In this document: piece after piece, positions 25,149 to 40,505 of the stretch
Numbering within the stretch: the first letter of the stretch is position 1
Layout of the letters: the number at the start of each line of letters is the position of its first letter
Assembly (NCBI GenBank): GCA_933228895.1
Contig: OW121846.1
Location: 81,666,064 to 81,730,063, forward strand
Reading direction: 5' to 3'
DNA length: 64,000 nt
From: Platycnemis pennipes
Lineage: Eukaryota; Arthropoda; Insecta; Odonata; Platycnemididae
Notes under the pieces: model-generated
Seen by the model: the letters and a program-made list of their open reading frames with translations, nothing else
Database searches by the model: none
Told to the model about the DNA's origin: nothing
Program-made: the position numbers and the translations under genes

Positions 25149-25264
25149 AAATTGCCATGCGAAAAAATTCACCTGGACCGGGAATCGAACCACGGACCTT
25201 TGGCTTTCCGGGCCACTGCGCAGACCACTATGCTACCCAGGATCCCTAATTCGCATGGCAATTT
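25149..25264 (-). repeat. Hairpin-flanked tRNA-like sequence, unit 3
   Basis: Identical by eye in the hairpin and tRNA-like part (25241-25172, minus strand), displaced by another 296 bp. The one difference from the earlier units falls just after the right inverted repeat. Confidence 0.8.
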
Positions 25265-26097
25265 TACTGAGGTTCAGGTACTAGATGTTAGGCCCTCGCG
25301 GTCCATCAAGGATGGCAACGCAAGGGAAACTGGGCTTCAAGGAAGCCACTACCAAAGGTGAACCCCATCCAGCGCTATAGGGTTAGAATAGAAACTGATG
25401 TTTTTAACCCTTTCGGAAAAGTGGGCGTGGTGCAACCTCTGACGTGTATCGACTTCGTACAATCACAACTGAGCCCGCGAAGCTACTTTGCCTTATCGCA
25501 ATGGGGGGACACAGCTGGCTCGGCCAATGGGAGCGATTACGACAGCATCTGTGCGAGCAGACCTTCCGAGAATCCCCTCCACTCCCTCCCCTTCGTCCAT
25601 AAGAGCAGTCAAGGACGGGAGGAAAGTGACGTCAATGTTATCACAGCAGTATTTTCGGTGGGCGTCACCTTTTGCTTATTTTAATTTTTGATTTGAGAGT
25701 GAATGGTTATGTTTAGAAGATTAATCTTTTCACTAAATTTCTTTTTTCGTTTACATCTAACAATTTCGTGTACAAATTTGCGATTTCGGTTCCGAGTAAA
25801 CACCCCCCATTACATGTTATAATACCTTTATATACACAGAAAATTTGAAGTACATATACTCCAATCATAATATATATGTTCCTAATCCTTGGTGGTATTG
25901 GAGCTCATTTAAATATCTCTGTGGCCTGTCAATCACTTGGAATGCAGCAGCAATGCATGGATTCACAAACAATAAGAGCCTCAAAATAAGAGACCCAGCT
26001 AAACATGGGTGGGAACAAAATGGAACTACACACAATAACTTCCCACTGATTCATGATCAATTTCAAGAACTCTCACTCATCAAAAGAAGAATGAATT

Positions 26098-26358
26098 TTG
26101 AACAACTCAAAAACTAAATGCATTAATATAAAAAATTCTCAACTTAAACACAACATCATCATTCCAGAAATGGAAATGGACAATGTCACTATTCAATATT
26201 CTAACATAGATAAAAATTTGGGAATCCTGATACACAATTATTTACCATGGCAGGATCAAATTCACCATACCTCAAAAAGGGTTAATGGTATTCTTCACAA
26301 TGTTAAAAGTCATGAATTACAAAGCCCAAATTACAAGAATTACAAAACCCAAATATAA
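26098..26358 (+). pseudogene. Jockey-like LINE fragment (reverse transcriptase C-terminal part)
   Basis: The 86-codon frame reads NNSKTKCINI, then NIDKNLGILIHNYLPWQDQI and SKRVNGILHNVKSH. The K-NLG-I-L-W--QI--SK pattern is typical of the thumb-side segment that follows the YADD motif in Jockey-type reverse transcriptases. Sequence to either side is not clearly LINE. It is a small non-functional piece. Confidence 0.65.
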
Positions 26359-27808
26359 ATTTGTAAATATGTATTCCTATTAGGGTGCAGACAATATTCA
26401 ACTCAAATTGCACTTCCAGGTTTCTGAGGTAGTTTGCAGTGAGAAAATCATGTGGTAGATGAAAAAATTGATGTTTTGACGTGGGATTTGCTTTGTTTAC
26501 TTGAGATTTGGCTTATATAAAACAGTTGAAAGTTCCTGGCACTTTGATACAACATAACGGAGAAGGATAAGTGGTTATAATTGAAGAGATCACTTAGTTG
26601 ATCGAGTAAAATCAAAAAAGAGGGTGTCTTTTTTTAATTAACCCCCTTTTAGCTGCAACTTATCAAAAATATGATAATATCAAAATATTTTATCAAAATA
26701 ACTACCCTGGCCAAAAACAGATTTAAGTGCAAGTTCCAGGAATTTTCAACCAAGCTCTAACAATGATTTTGACATCCGCTTCATTTGAACTTCTATATTT
26801 TCTTTCATTTTAAATTTGCAGTTGTAGTGAAAGTTTACTTTTTCAAATAAAAGACATGGTTCCAGGTTATGCTAACCAAACAATTTGTGGAAACTGGAAT
26901 AATCAGTCAATGATGTATTCAACAAGAATAAACCACAGCATAATTGGTATAATTATACCCTAGTCACAAAAGCACCTATCTCAGTCTGAAAGGAAAACAT
27001 CTGAAAGTGTAAACTCATTCATAGATTAGCTTTTATAAGAAAGATATATTGCATTGAAAATCATTTCACAACACTGCAAAAATTCTTCAGGCACCATGAT
27101 CACATTGTGAGATTATTGCCCTTAAGTTTGATACCTTGTGGCTGAATGCAAAGTCATTTACGTCAACATCGGTGACAATGGATGAGTTAATGAGACAGTC
27201 AAAAATGCTGTGGGTAGTTCAAGAGGCGAATAAGATAATGTGAGAGTAAGATCCAATGAAGGCATGAGGCGTTTGGCATTTGTCCAGAAGGTGCCTGGTT
27301 TGAACAGTAGAGTGAAATCCAATTGTAGCAGAGGTCAAAATACAAGTAAATCACATGAAGAGGTATCTATGAAATCGTCTGCAGTTGCAAATAACATGCC
27401 AAATCCCAAAGGCCAAAAAGTAAACAAAGAGGTAGCAATGTCATTTCCCTTACCTATCTGCAATTTGTACGATAGTCAGAAGAGAATTAGAACTGGTTCT
27501 ATTTTCTGGACAGCCATACATGCATACAATCCTTTAGTCTCTTTTATGTTATATTAATGTGACACAATACCTATTAAAAAACTATGGAAGGATCACCATT
27601 TGATTTTCAGTTTAATTCCATGGCCCAAGAGGCAAGGATGCAGAGTTGCAAATACAATGTTACAAATAAATATATGGTGAGGATGAAACATACAGAAATA
27701 AAAATGTGACCTTAAAAAATTAATGACTCATGGAATCTGCAGCCTTGAGGGTATTGACAATAGCTAGAAAACTGCATAATTTAAAATCAGTTATATAAAA
27801 ATGGCAAT

Positions 27809-28020
27809 CATCATCACCGGTCCACAATCCTAGGATTGGTTTGACGCAGTTCTCCACTCAATTTTTCTATCGGATAACCTCTTCATATTGGCGTAACTCC
27901 TCTCTTTTACATCCTCCACAACTTGCTCCATATATCTCATACTAAACACGCTAAAATAGGTTGATAAAGTGATCAACCAAAATATGCCATCTCTGTAGAG
28001 TTTGGGTTTCAAAATTCTAC
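27809..28020 (-). repeat. LINE 3' end, minus strand
   Basis: On the minus strand the frame reads MRYMEQVVEDVKERSYANMK, then RLSDRKIEWRTASNQS and a stop, which looks like the C-terminus of an insect LINE polyprotein. The stop is followed by a tail with CTAGGATTGTGGACCGGTGA. The same tail type appears at the end of the LINE at 54.1 kb. No more of this copy is visible upstream. Confidence 0.6.
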
Positions 28021-29649
28021 CTCTTTAAACTATTTAATCTAAGGTTATCTGGTTTTTCAAGCAAGTTCAACTTGATGGAGGCAAAAAAGTCACGCTTTAA
28101 TGTTTAACTATTAAACCATTAAAAAATGCCAACAAGTGTACCAATTCATTCAAAATAGCATATTTAAACTAACACAGAGGCATCTAAAAATGAAGGCTGA
28201 TTCACATACCAGTTGCTCATTTGGTGTCAGTAAGAAACAGCTCAGAATACAACAACAGCTCATGTTCAGTTGCAATGACAAAGGCCGACAGCTTAACTTC
28301 AGAGCTGGGAAAATCTTTCTTTTTCAATTTAATAGTTCCTGAATGGCTGGAGAGATTCTGAATAACGGGTAGGGAAGTATAAATGGGTACCTATTTCCAG
28401 TCAGTTATAAAATGTTTCCTTTGACACGACATTAGACTGGGTTAAAATTTCAGACTTAAAATAAATGAAGATGCTTTGTCAAAGGAAATTTTGAATACAA
28501 ACAACTGTCTACTGTCAAACACTAATAACTGTCATTTGGCGTTTCCTAAGAAAGCTACGTAGCATTTAATACCAAGCTTTATTCTGACAGGAAAAAGTCA
28601 AGAATAAATATTGCTATCATGTCACCTGCAATTCTGATGGCTCAGTAAAATTGCATATGTATATAAAGAGAAAGCTTATCAACCCAAAGATCCAGAAATG
28701 ATGAGAAATTGCCATGGGAGTACACATCAAATGAATGGAATAGAGAAAAAGAATTTTTGCAATTGTTAGATTAAGGTATTAATCTTGTCTATTGCCCTTC
28801 ACTTTACATTGACTGATTTCCACCAAAGTGGCATAGCATTGTAAGAGGGGAAGGGAAACTACTGACAGCTCAAGCTAAGAGGGAGTTGAGACATGCTGCA
28901 TTCCTCCACAGTCATTGTAATGAGCTAACAGGTAAATGTGCCCTAAATAGGCAGACTGGTAACAATCACCTTAACCATTATCATTACCATAACCATGGTA
29001 TCCAGCAGCCTTATCTTATACAGTGATCCAAATGTAGAGATTTATAATTTCACAAATGAAAAACAAGCAATGAAGACAAACACACATGCAAGGCACCATG
29101 AATTTTCCCAAAAAAGGATAATAATTACTGTGATTGAGAGGGAATAACTCATTTCACATGCCAACAAAATCCATGGTATAAGATGTAGCTGATAAACAAA
29201 CAATTGACAGTCCTGTAATTTACTCCGTAGAGAATTGTAATGTAAAATATTTAACCTAGCTTTGAAATAATGAAATATCATGCACATATAGAATGTTAAT
29301 CAGGATCGAGGAATCTCCATTTACATTTAACACAGGAGAGTCCTTCCTTTAATGAAATAAAGGAACTTTTAAATTTTGTATCCGCACTCTTTTGAAGTTG
29401 CATTGGAACAAGTGTTAGCCAAAATACTAAATCAAAGAACAATTTTTTTTGACAAAATGAAGGCACTAAATTACAGAATTAGATTTTTCATATCCACCCT
29501 GAAGACTAAGTAGTTCTTATAGCGTGAGTTAACCTGTTCAAGTACAAAATATTATATCCCTCAAGCATTTCCATATTCTATGACATTGAGTACCAACTGC
29601 AAATACAATGATAGGTCTGTTATGGAAGGCCCAGAAGTGCCATACTCAC

Positions 29650-29771
29650 CTTCTTCATCAACCCATTTCATGGTGAACGGCTGGTCCGGGGAAAAACGGC
29701 AAATATCACGCATTTCCTTACACAGTTGGTCCACAGAGATGCGGGGATCAATGAATGTTATCATCAACTCC
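29650..29771 (-). CDS. aPKC: Atypical protein kinase C, coding exon 2 (PB1 domain)
   Basis: This minus-strand exon is flanked by acceptor CAG (29774-29772) and donor GTGAGT (from 29649). It encodes residues 23-62 plus the first base of Gly63. Recognisable PB1 signatures are LMITFID, QLCKEMRDICRF and QPFTMKWVDEE. The last opens the acidic OPCA motif that, in this family, pairs with the PB1 domain of Par-6. The frame reads cleanly from exon 1 and into the exon at 11671. Reading past the donor gives an unrelated tail (GEYGTSGPS), which confirms the splice. The neighbouring introns are 553 bp (29772-30324) and about 18 kb (11672-29649). Confidence 0.94.
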
Positions 29772-30324
29772 CTGTTGAGAAAAAATAATTAAAAATAAGA
29801 AACAGAACAAATTGTGACCAAGGCGAGGTAAATCAATGGTTCCTCGACAGATCACCTGTTGACTTTGAGAAGGTGACGTGACCGAAAAAATCGAGTATTA
29901 GAGAACTAAGTTTCTCCTGAGTGACACAGCAGCTGACATATATACAATGCAGACACGTAACGGATAAGACTATTTTGAAAACTAAATAAGATTAGCCTTC
30001 CTATTTAAAAATAGGAACTATAGAAAAATCATCATTCCATAATAAAACGAAAGCAGATATACCACACAGTAGTCAGGACATGTCATCACCGAGTGAGTAT
30101 GAGATTTTCATCCAACGCAGTGTACTGAAGTCACAATGTTAAACGTTCATGTATGACAATTAAAATAACTACTCTCATAAGAGAACAGAGATTATGGACA
30201 TTGCTTCTGTCTTCATAACACGGTAATAGCAATCTTAGTAAATGCAACATGTAAGTCAACAAGTGAAATACAAGTCATCATAGAAAACAATCTCCCACGC
30301 GAGCCTTTCTGAAATATTGCTCAC

Positions 30325-30389
30325 CCGTTGTACGCCGTCTTCACCCGGATTTCTGTTACATCTGATTCCACAGCCATCTGAGTGGGCAT
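30325..30389 (-). CDS. aPKC: Atypical protein kinase C, coding exon 1 (residues 1-22)
   Basis: This is the first coding exon of aPKC, the Ser/Thr kinase of the Par-3/Par-6/aPKC cell-polarity complex at the cell cortex. On the minus strand ATG (30389-30387) opens 21 codons plus two bases of a split glycine. The translation begins MPTQMAVESD and ends IRVKTAYNG, the conserved aPKC N-terminus entering the PB1 domain. A consensus donor GTGAGC follows at 30324. The split GG|G codon joins in phase to the exon at 29771. The start is chosen because MPTQM matches the family and no longer upstream frame is evident. The 5' UTR extends to the right, towards the capping protein gene, with an unknown start site. 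Confidence 0.93.
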
Positions 30390-31241
30390 CTTGGGATTAC
30401 GTGTAAGGTGTGCAAATGATCTCCACAGAGTCCACAGACATCCAACAGATAAGATTCAAGCTTGCTTCATTCACAAAGACGAGTGCCTAATAGTTCTAGG
30501 AGGAGAATTCAATTCATAAGTATATTTTTATTTCGAAAACTTTAATTTTTTCCGGAAATAAGCCTTATAATCACAATGTCACTCCAGTCGTACACAAGGG
30601 CTCATTTAATCCACACATGAATTACAGAAGCCCTAGGCATTCTTTAAGACGTAACGCAAATAAACACATATTTACGCAGCAAAGTAATCATTTAAGTAAC
30701 CTCAGGTCTCCATAAACACTGACTTACTGATGACTAATTAATTCGATGACTCCACCCCCGTCTAATAATCCCAAGGCATCTCCGACAAGTAGCGCCTACT
30801 CACGAGCGGAATTCCTTAACGACGGTGCAGGGGCGGATATATTTACTTCAAAATTATTCAAATCATGCTTGTTGTAATAAAACAATAATAAAATATCCGC
30901 TTTTTGTACAGAAAAGTAACAGTAAAATGCTAACTGTTCTCCACCCTTCTCGATACACGGTACGGGGAAGACACTTTTTGAAATTGAACATAAACATTTA
31001 TAAATATAATATTAATGGTATTTCAGTTTTTTAGATTTAAAATATTTTAATTTCAATTTACCAAAGGCATTTAATGCTACATCACTAATGCTAAATCCAT
31101 CATTTCTTCAAATATAGCAAATGATAGTATTCATTTTGACTTTATCTGTAGTTTCCGTCCACCTGCTGGTATCAAAAAGATATCGAAGAGATTCCGGTCG
31201 TCAGGTGTTTAGTGTCATTGTGAAACTGGATAGTAAGAAAT
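30390..31241. promoter_or_regulatory. Divergent (head-to-head) promoter region between aPKC and capping protein beta
   Basis: The two start codons point away from each other across 852 bp, which must contain both 5' UTRs and probably both core promoters. No transposon end was recognised in it. An ATATCGA motif at about 31174, within the likely capping-protein 5' leader, resembles half of an insect DRE (TATCGATA), but that is weak. No TATA box could be assigned with confidence. The shared use of the interval is inferred from the layout only. aPKC could also have further upstream leader exons. Confidence 0.6.
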
Positions 31242-31244
31242 ATG
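31242..31244 (+). CDS. cpb: F-actin capping protein beta, coding exon 1 (start codon only)
   Basis: The sequence GAAATATG is followed immediately by a consensus donor GTATGT at 31245, and the next exon starts in frame with TEQQLD. The family N-terminus is MTEQQLD in insects, so the initiator Met must come from an exon ending exactly in ATG. This is the only such ATG-donor junction seen just upstream. The intron is then 617 bp. The 5' UTR lies immediately to the left; its start is not defined by the sequence alone. Confidence 0.85.
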
Positions 31245-31861
31245 GTATGTTTATACAAATATATTGGCTGCAAAATAATTGCATTTTTGAACATCTTAAG
31301 CGTTTAGTCTTGCTTGTTTATTTGGTATTCTGTGCTTATTCCTTCACCGGAACCAACAGTACTAGGGTCAGGCGGAGTTGATAACGAAAGGTTTTTTTTC
31401 CTTTTTAAATTAAAAGATCTAACTTATCAAGTTAATTATTGATGTTATTTATCTGTGCTGATGCATATAAATTCGTTGACTGGCTTCTCTCTAACGTAAC
31501 GTACTCGCAAGAACAACTAAGTGTTTCTCTTCTATAGTCACTTCACAAACGAGTGTTGTGGTTTGTATATGTCACAATTTTAGTGTTGGGTTATATTGAC
31601 CCCTTCAGTTATAATTTTGTTAGTGATTACTGGGTTTGTATGGGATAGAAGTCATTTCACAGGTCGCTGATTGCGTGTTGGCTTAATGGAATGTGATTGT
31701 AAAGACTAGTGCTTCTTGGAAGGTGCTAGACAATGATTATCCACATCATCTTTCTCCAGGAATAGAGTGAAGAAAATAAATGTCCCGATTTCGTAAAGTG
31801 TAGTGTAATATGACTTCACCATTTTGTGATTCTTGTTTTTCTTTTATTGTTTTGTTCATAG

Positions 31862-35982
<4,121 letters not shown>

Positions 35983-36155
35983 ATCTCCATGGAGCAACGC
36001 TTATGATCCACCACTTGAAGATGGGTCAATGCCCTCTGAGCGGTTGCGCAAACTTGAAATAGATGCCAATCATGCCTTTGATCAGTACAGAGAAATGTAT
36101 TTTGAAGGTGGAGTGTCATCTGTGTACCTTTGGGACCTGGACCATGGGTTTGCTG
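35983..36155 (+). CDS. cpb: F-actin capping protein beta, coding exon 3
   Basis: This 173-bp exon lies between acceptor CTTTTAG and donor GTATTT. It completes Arg72, encodes [20 protein letters not shown], and continues through [20 protein letters not shown] to [14 protein letters not shown], leaving one base of a glycine codon. These blocks are near-invariant in CapZ beta proteins. The donor GTATTT is weaker than consensus, but the phase match to exon 4 and the conserved reading [11 protein letters not shown] across the junction support it. Confidence 0.96.
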
Positions 36156-36404
36156 GTATTTGAGTTTTATTTGATATTTTTAGAATGTAAGTCAGTTGGT
36201 GAGGTGAAAGAATATTCTTGGTTTGAAATTAATGTTTTTAGGGAAAGCATTTTCTCAGAAAGAGCATTCTATTGCCTTTTACTTTTCATACTTGCTAATC
36301 ATCTTTGGCACTAGCCATAAAAATTTTCCTGCACTCTATTTAGGTAAAATGATACCAACATTTATCATATGGAAGTTCAAGTCATGATGTAAGATTTGCA
36401 ACTA

Positions 36405-38138
36405 CAGTAGAACCTCTATTTTACGAAGTTGAAGGGACCCAAAAATTTGAGCTGTGTAAATCAAAGGGTTTGTAAATTGGAGGTTATCTTCCACTAACTC
36501 CTCTGTCTCCGGAACTGATGTCACCAAAACCAGCTGATCTCCAACAGTAGGAAATAGTTTTTGCAGTGACACTGTCCCATGATCTGGCAACAGCTCACAC
36601 AGCATGGAGCAATGTCCATGGAGGCACATCATGCACATAAGAGTCTTGATCTGCGACAAATGTACATCTACTAAAACTCTGCTGTCAGTAATGCAAGTAT
36701 ACTTTCAATGCAATTAAACACTATGCTGTACTAAACTTGTCAAAGAGTTATGTCAGGGTTGAAATCAAACTAGTTACTATAGCAGATAATAGTCATCTGC
36801 TCATTCAGGGAAAAAACAACATATATTACGTGAAATTCTCTGTGTGCAGTGTATCTACATCAAATTGAAAGGATTTAAAAATTAGACCTCAATTGTATTG
36901 ATTCGCTGTATAGCATAGGTGTTATTCCTAAGGCTAGGAGACTCGCTTTAGTAAAAGTGAATGAAACTCACAGCCATAAATTCCAAAAAAAAACTGGTAA
37001 ATATTTTTCTACAAATTTATAATGGCATTAACTTGGCTGTTGCAACTGAATTAAGTTCTTGTAACTGTTCAGTTGGTTGATCTCAAAATAAGGGGAATAA
37101 GAAAATTAATTCATCCCTCGGAGTATTTTAAGCATATGCAGTTATGCATTGATTAACGGAAGAGGTATATTTAGTGCTAGTTGATTTGTGTTTAAAGAAA
37201 CCATTTCTACATGGGAAAGCCAGGGATACAATCTAACCAGGAAATTTCAAGATCAAATTCCTACTGACCCAGTATATTTCAGTGAAAAGACCAGGAAATG
37301 CCCTTTTTGAAATTCTTACCTAGCGCGTAAAACACCTCTAATGAAAAATTAAATTTTCAAAATGCATCAAGATTTGAATATAAGTAATTTATTATTACAA
37401 AATTAGTATTATTTAATGAAACTAAGTTCCACGACAGCTGCAGTGAAGAAATGCCTATGGGAATGCTACTTCCAGGTGGAAGGCTGAACAAAGTTCTGAT
37501 TTGGGGGTATTGGTGGCTACCTTAAAGCCAATTTAAAATAATTCCAGACAAAATATGGATTTTTTGTGATGACGAGTTAGGTATTCGCAATACACAAAAT
37601 GATAGAAAAGGAATAGAAACTACCAAGCACTAATCTGCTTATTTTATGAACTGTGGCATTGTTTACGAGAAGTAGGCATCATGCCATGCGTCTTTGAACA
37701 TTTTTTCCTTGGATCATATACTTAGGATTGAATTGCGATTTGGATGATCAGTCACTGAGATTTTTGCTAGTATAAGCACGTGAAAAAGCACTATGCTCAC
37801 ATTTGATTTTTTACACATTTTCCCACATAAAATACTCAGGCTGAGGGCCCTCTCAATATGACCGATCTGGCTTCAGCTGCTCCTGTCGCAGTATATAGCA
37901 AGTGTTATTCCATTGTACCAAGTTCAGTGCTACAAAATCATTTAAAAAACTTCATAAAACAGGGGTCAGTCACTCCTAGGGACCGGCCTCTCACTTCGTA
38001 AATCAGTAAAATGGAGGTTTTGTAAAACGGAGGTCATTTTACATGGTTTTCCGAAATACAAAAATCAGGACCAGTGGAATGGTTCATAAATTGGAGTCAT
38101 TTCGTAAATAAGAGGTTTGTAAAAAAGAGGTTCTACTG
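36405..38138. mobile_element. pogo-like non-autonomous element with TA target duplication
   Basis: TA flanks CAGTAGAACCTCTATTTTAC on the left and, on the complement of the right, CAGTAGAACCTCTTTTTTAC. Sub-terminal words such as TTCGTAAATC and TGTAAATTGGAGGT recur in inverted form. The 1734-bp interior shows no transposase domain. It may be a deletion derivative, with unrelated filler in the middle. Confidence 0.85.
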
Positions 38139-38263
38139 TAATTTATATCCATCTCTCTCTGTAATAAAAAGTCTTCATTTCTCTGTAATGAAATTAAATG
38201 AATACAGCATTTCAGTAGCTTTTTCCACCCCTCAGTGACAAAGGTAATGTCATTATGTTTTAA

Positions 38264-39330
38264 CACGTTCACTGCGCAGTGTTTAAAGCCCTACCCCTCA
38301 CAGCGCGGCGTGACCCACCGGTGGGTCACAGTCCTTCCGAACTTCTGGTCGCTGCCGAGGGATGGTGGTTGAAGCGGCAACACTCAGCTTTTTCCTGAGA
38401 TTAGAGGAAGGTTGGGGGAGGCGACTCCCAGGCTAGCCCCCAGCCCGCCGGGAAGAGAGGGCCAGCAATACAATGCATGTGGTAAAGATTTGCTGACGTT
38501 CGGAAAATCCAGGAGACTCCCACCCGCCTCTATTTATTGCCCCTGCCATTGTCCGCTCCCATCTGTGAGATGTAGACGCCTGTCCGTGCATACCAATTCC
38601 CCAGCCTTGCTCACACAATGAGAAAAGGGAAGGAGGATCCTTTGGAAAGAGTACATAGTGGTTTGTCTCACTCAGAAAAAAGTAGTGTCTGTATTTCGGA
38701 AGACGTTCACCCGGCAAGGGCACGGTCACTCATCCACCACTGAGGGATTGGCTCAAGAACGCTACGCGACCCTTTCCCAATTGCCCTTCTGTAGAGGGGG
38801 GGGAAGGAAGAGAGAGTCTCAATCTCTCGCACAGCTGGGCGAGTGCAGTTCGGACTGTTTAGTTTACGAGCAACTGACGGACAACCAAGAGGTTGAGGAG
38901 AAAAAATTTTCCTAAACATTTTCAATATTTTTAATAAGTTGATATGTTTTACTATATCGAGTATTGTTCATCATAATGTATAAAAATCACATAAACTTGA
39001 AAAAAAATCAAAAAGAAAACAAAAAATAAACATATTTTGGATATAATATGCTAGTATGTAAATTTGTTCGTGACCCACCGGTGGGCCACACCGCCTACGC
39101 TGAAAAAAGTTTCAGTAGGGGCGGCGTGACCCACCGGTGGGTCACACTAAGTGTTACATAGTAGTCTATTATTTGAACTGTGACTAACCTCTGGGTGAAG
39201 TCACTTGAGAAGTTCTCGATTCCTACTCTCACAACACTCCTCGCAAGTTACGACAATTCATAGAATTTTATGGCCGCGGCACTAGTCGCATCTGTGTGAC
39301 CCACCGGTGGGTCACGCCGCAGTGAACGTG
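38264..39330. mobile_element. piggyBac-like element carrying four copies of a 20-bp palindrome
   Basis: TTAA at 38260-38263 and 39331-39334 flanks inverted ends CACGTTCACTGCG. The palindrome GTGACCCACCGGTGGGTCAC occurs perfectly at 38310-38329, 39126-39145 and 39296-39315, and with one change at 39070-39089. The first and last copies sit just inside the ends, so they look like sub-terminal binding sites. The central part is GC-rich and without a recognised frame. Confidence 0.8.
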
Positions 39331-40429
39331 TTAACTACCACAGGGAAGGGAGATCAATCATTTTTTGGCATGGTGAATCTTTAACGATAAGTTAAAAACG
39401 CGAAAAAAATTTTAATACAGGGTTTTTTTAGAGAATTTCAAATTGAACACTATGGTATCTCGTAGGAAATGTTAACCAAAACCATATTTTTTTCGGGCAT
39501 GCTGAAATTTTTCATGGTCTTCACCTGCTGTAGGTGTGGTGGAGTAATATTTTCCAGATGGTGTGCTGTCCGTTACCCATTTTCCCTGCGTAAGCACTTT
39601 TAACATACAGAAAAAGAATTAAGCTTCTTAAGATACTTAAAAGAATTAAGAATCTTTTATCATTTGGTAGCCGCTCCTCCAATCGCGCTTTGCATGAATC
39701 CCCAGATTCCTTTGTTTGCCCCAAATTTCTGATGAGTTATGGATCTCACTACCAGCTTTGTTTACGCTTTTCCCATCTACTCTTGTCCCATCTCCCCTTG
39801 TCCCATCTCCCCAAACAAATGTGAATCACCTTTTGGGTGGTGTCTGTCCGACACTGCTTCTGCAATTTTTTCCTGGGTTTCCTCGAGCTTCTTTCGGAGG
39901 GGTAAAGGATTCTGGGTTATGTCGCCGACCTTGACGTGATGCCCCACCCCTACCATCATCTCCCCTCTCCCATATCCCTCCACCATTTGATGCCACCTGA
40001 GAAGAAAGGGCGTGGGAAAGCGATGAGTGAAATGTGATACTTTTGGTTAGCTGTCATAACTGATAAGGGACTTCGAGCGGGGAAGGAAGATGATGCGGCA
40101 GTTCATCATATCTTTGGCGAAATGAGATGAGAGCAGGCCGGTAAATGATAAGGTCTACGGCGAAAATTTTGGTGACCTGGAAAATACACCTCATGTGATA
40201 TTACTGGACACATGCCCGAAAACGTTCATTTTATTTTTATTTTCCACGTGATCGGGTCCAATAGTGCATACTTCTCCAACTTTAACTTGAATCTGATAAA
40301 AGCAAAGAATTTCAGCTATTAACTCCTCATTTTAGTGCTTATTCTTTGACTTTTTATCGAAAAATATAGCAGTATGGTGTTTATCACGGAAATACGGGAT
40401 ATTTTTTGTTAATTTTTGGAAAGTACATT

Positions 40430-40505
40430 TAGTTTGGACCCGGATAATTCAAAGTGCAATTTTTTTTCGTCCCTTGAATTTCGAATTAATGAGGTTTTAC
40501 TGTAC
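40430..40505. repeat. Solo pogo-type end
   Basis: CGAATTAATGAGGTTTTACT followed by GTA at about 40484-40504 is, on the complement, TA-CAGTAAAACCTCATTAAT, a pogo-like terminal sequence. The matching left end was not found, so this is a fragment. Confidence 0.4.

Larger units (their letters stand above)
24551..25376. repeat. Tandem array of a 296-bp unit, 2.8 copies
   Basis: Units start at 24551, 24847 and 25143; the last stops after about 234 bp. The units are almost identical: the one difference I saw in the aligned body is C versus T in the word TTTTACYGAGG. Each unit has a hairpin-flanked tRNA-like block (see the separate entries) and about 180 bp of unrelated sequence with TACTAGATGTTAGGCCCTCG. 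The open frame of 69 codons repeated in units 2 and 3 is a translation of this repeat and not a protein gene. Confidence 0.93.
11672..29649 (-). other. aPKC: aPKC intron 2 (about 18 kb), repeat-rich
   Basis: No host exon was recognised inside this interval. It holds LINE remains (19.0-19.8, 26.1-26.4 and 27.8-28.0 kb), a pogo-like MITE (17.1-17.8 kb) and a piggyBac-like MITE (18.0-18.3 kb). It also holds a tRNA-SINE (15.6 kb), a 5S-derived SINE (23.15 kb), a 296-bp tandem array (24.55-25.38 kb) and an interleaved inverted repeat (15.05-15.19 kb). A homopolymer G tract lies near 22305. The rest is AT-rich sequence in which nothing was recognised. Confidence 0.8.

Noticed and set aside
24856..25361. 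Two identical 69-codon frames and a longer sister frame
   Set aside because: They are translations of the tandem 296-bp tRNA-like repeat on the opposite strand, including the box B complement.
31121..31381. Plus-strand frame of 86 codons over the capping protein leader
   Set aside because: It overlaps the 5' UTR, the ATG-donor junction and intron 1 in another frame, and has no family resemblance.
36402..36659. Minus-strand frame of 85 codons inside the pogo-like element, considered as a transposase
   Set aside because: It shows none of the helix-turn-helix or DDE motifs and includes the terminal repeat itself.
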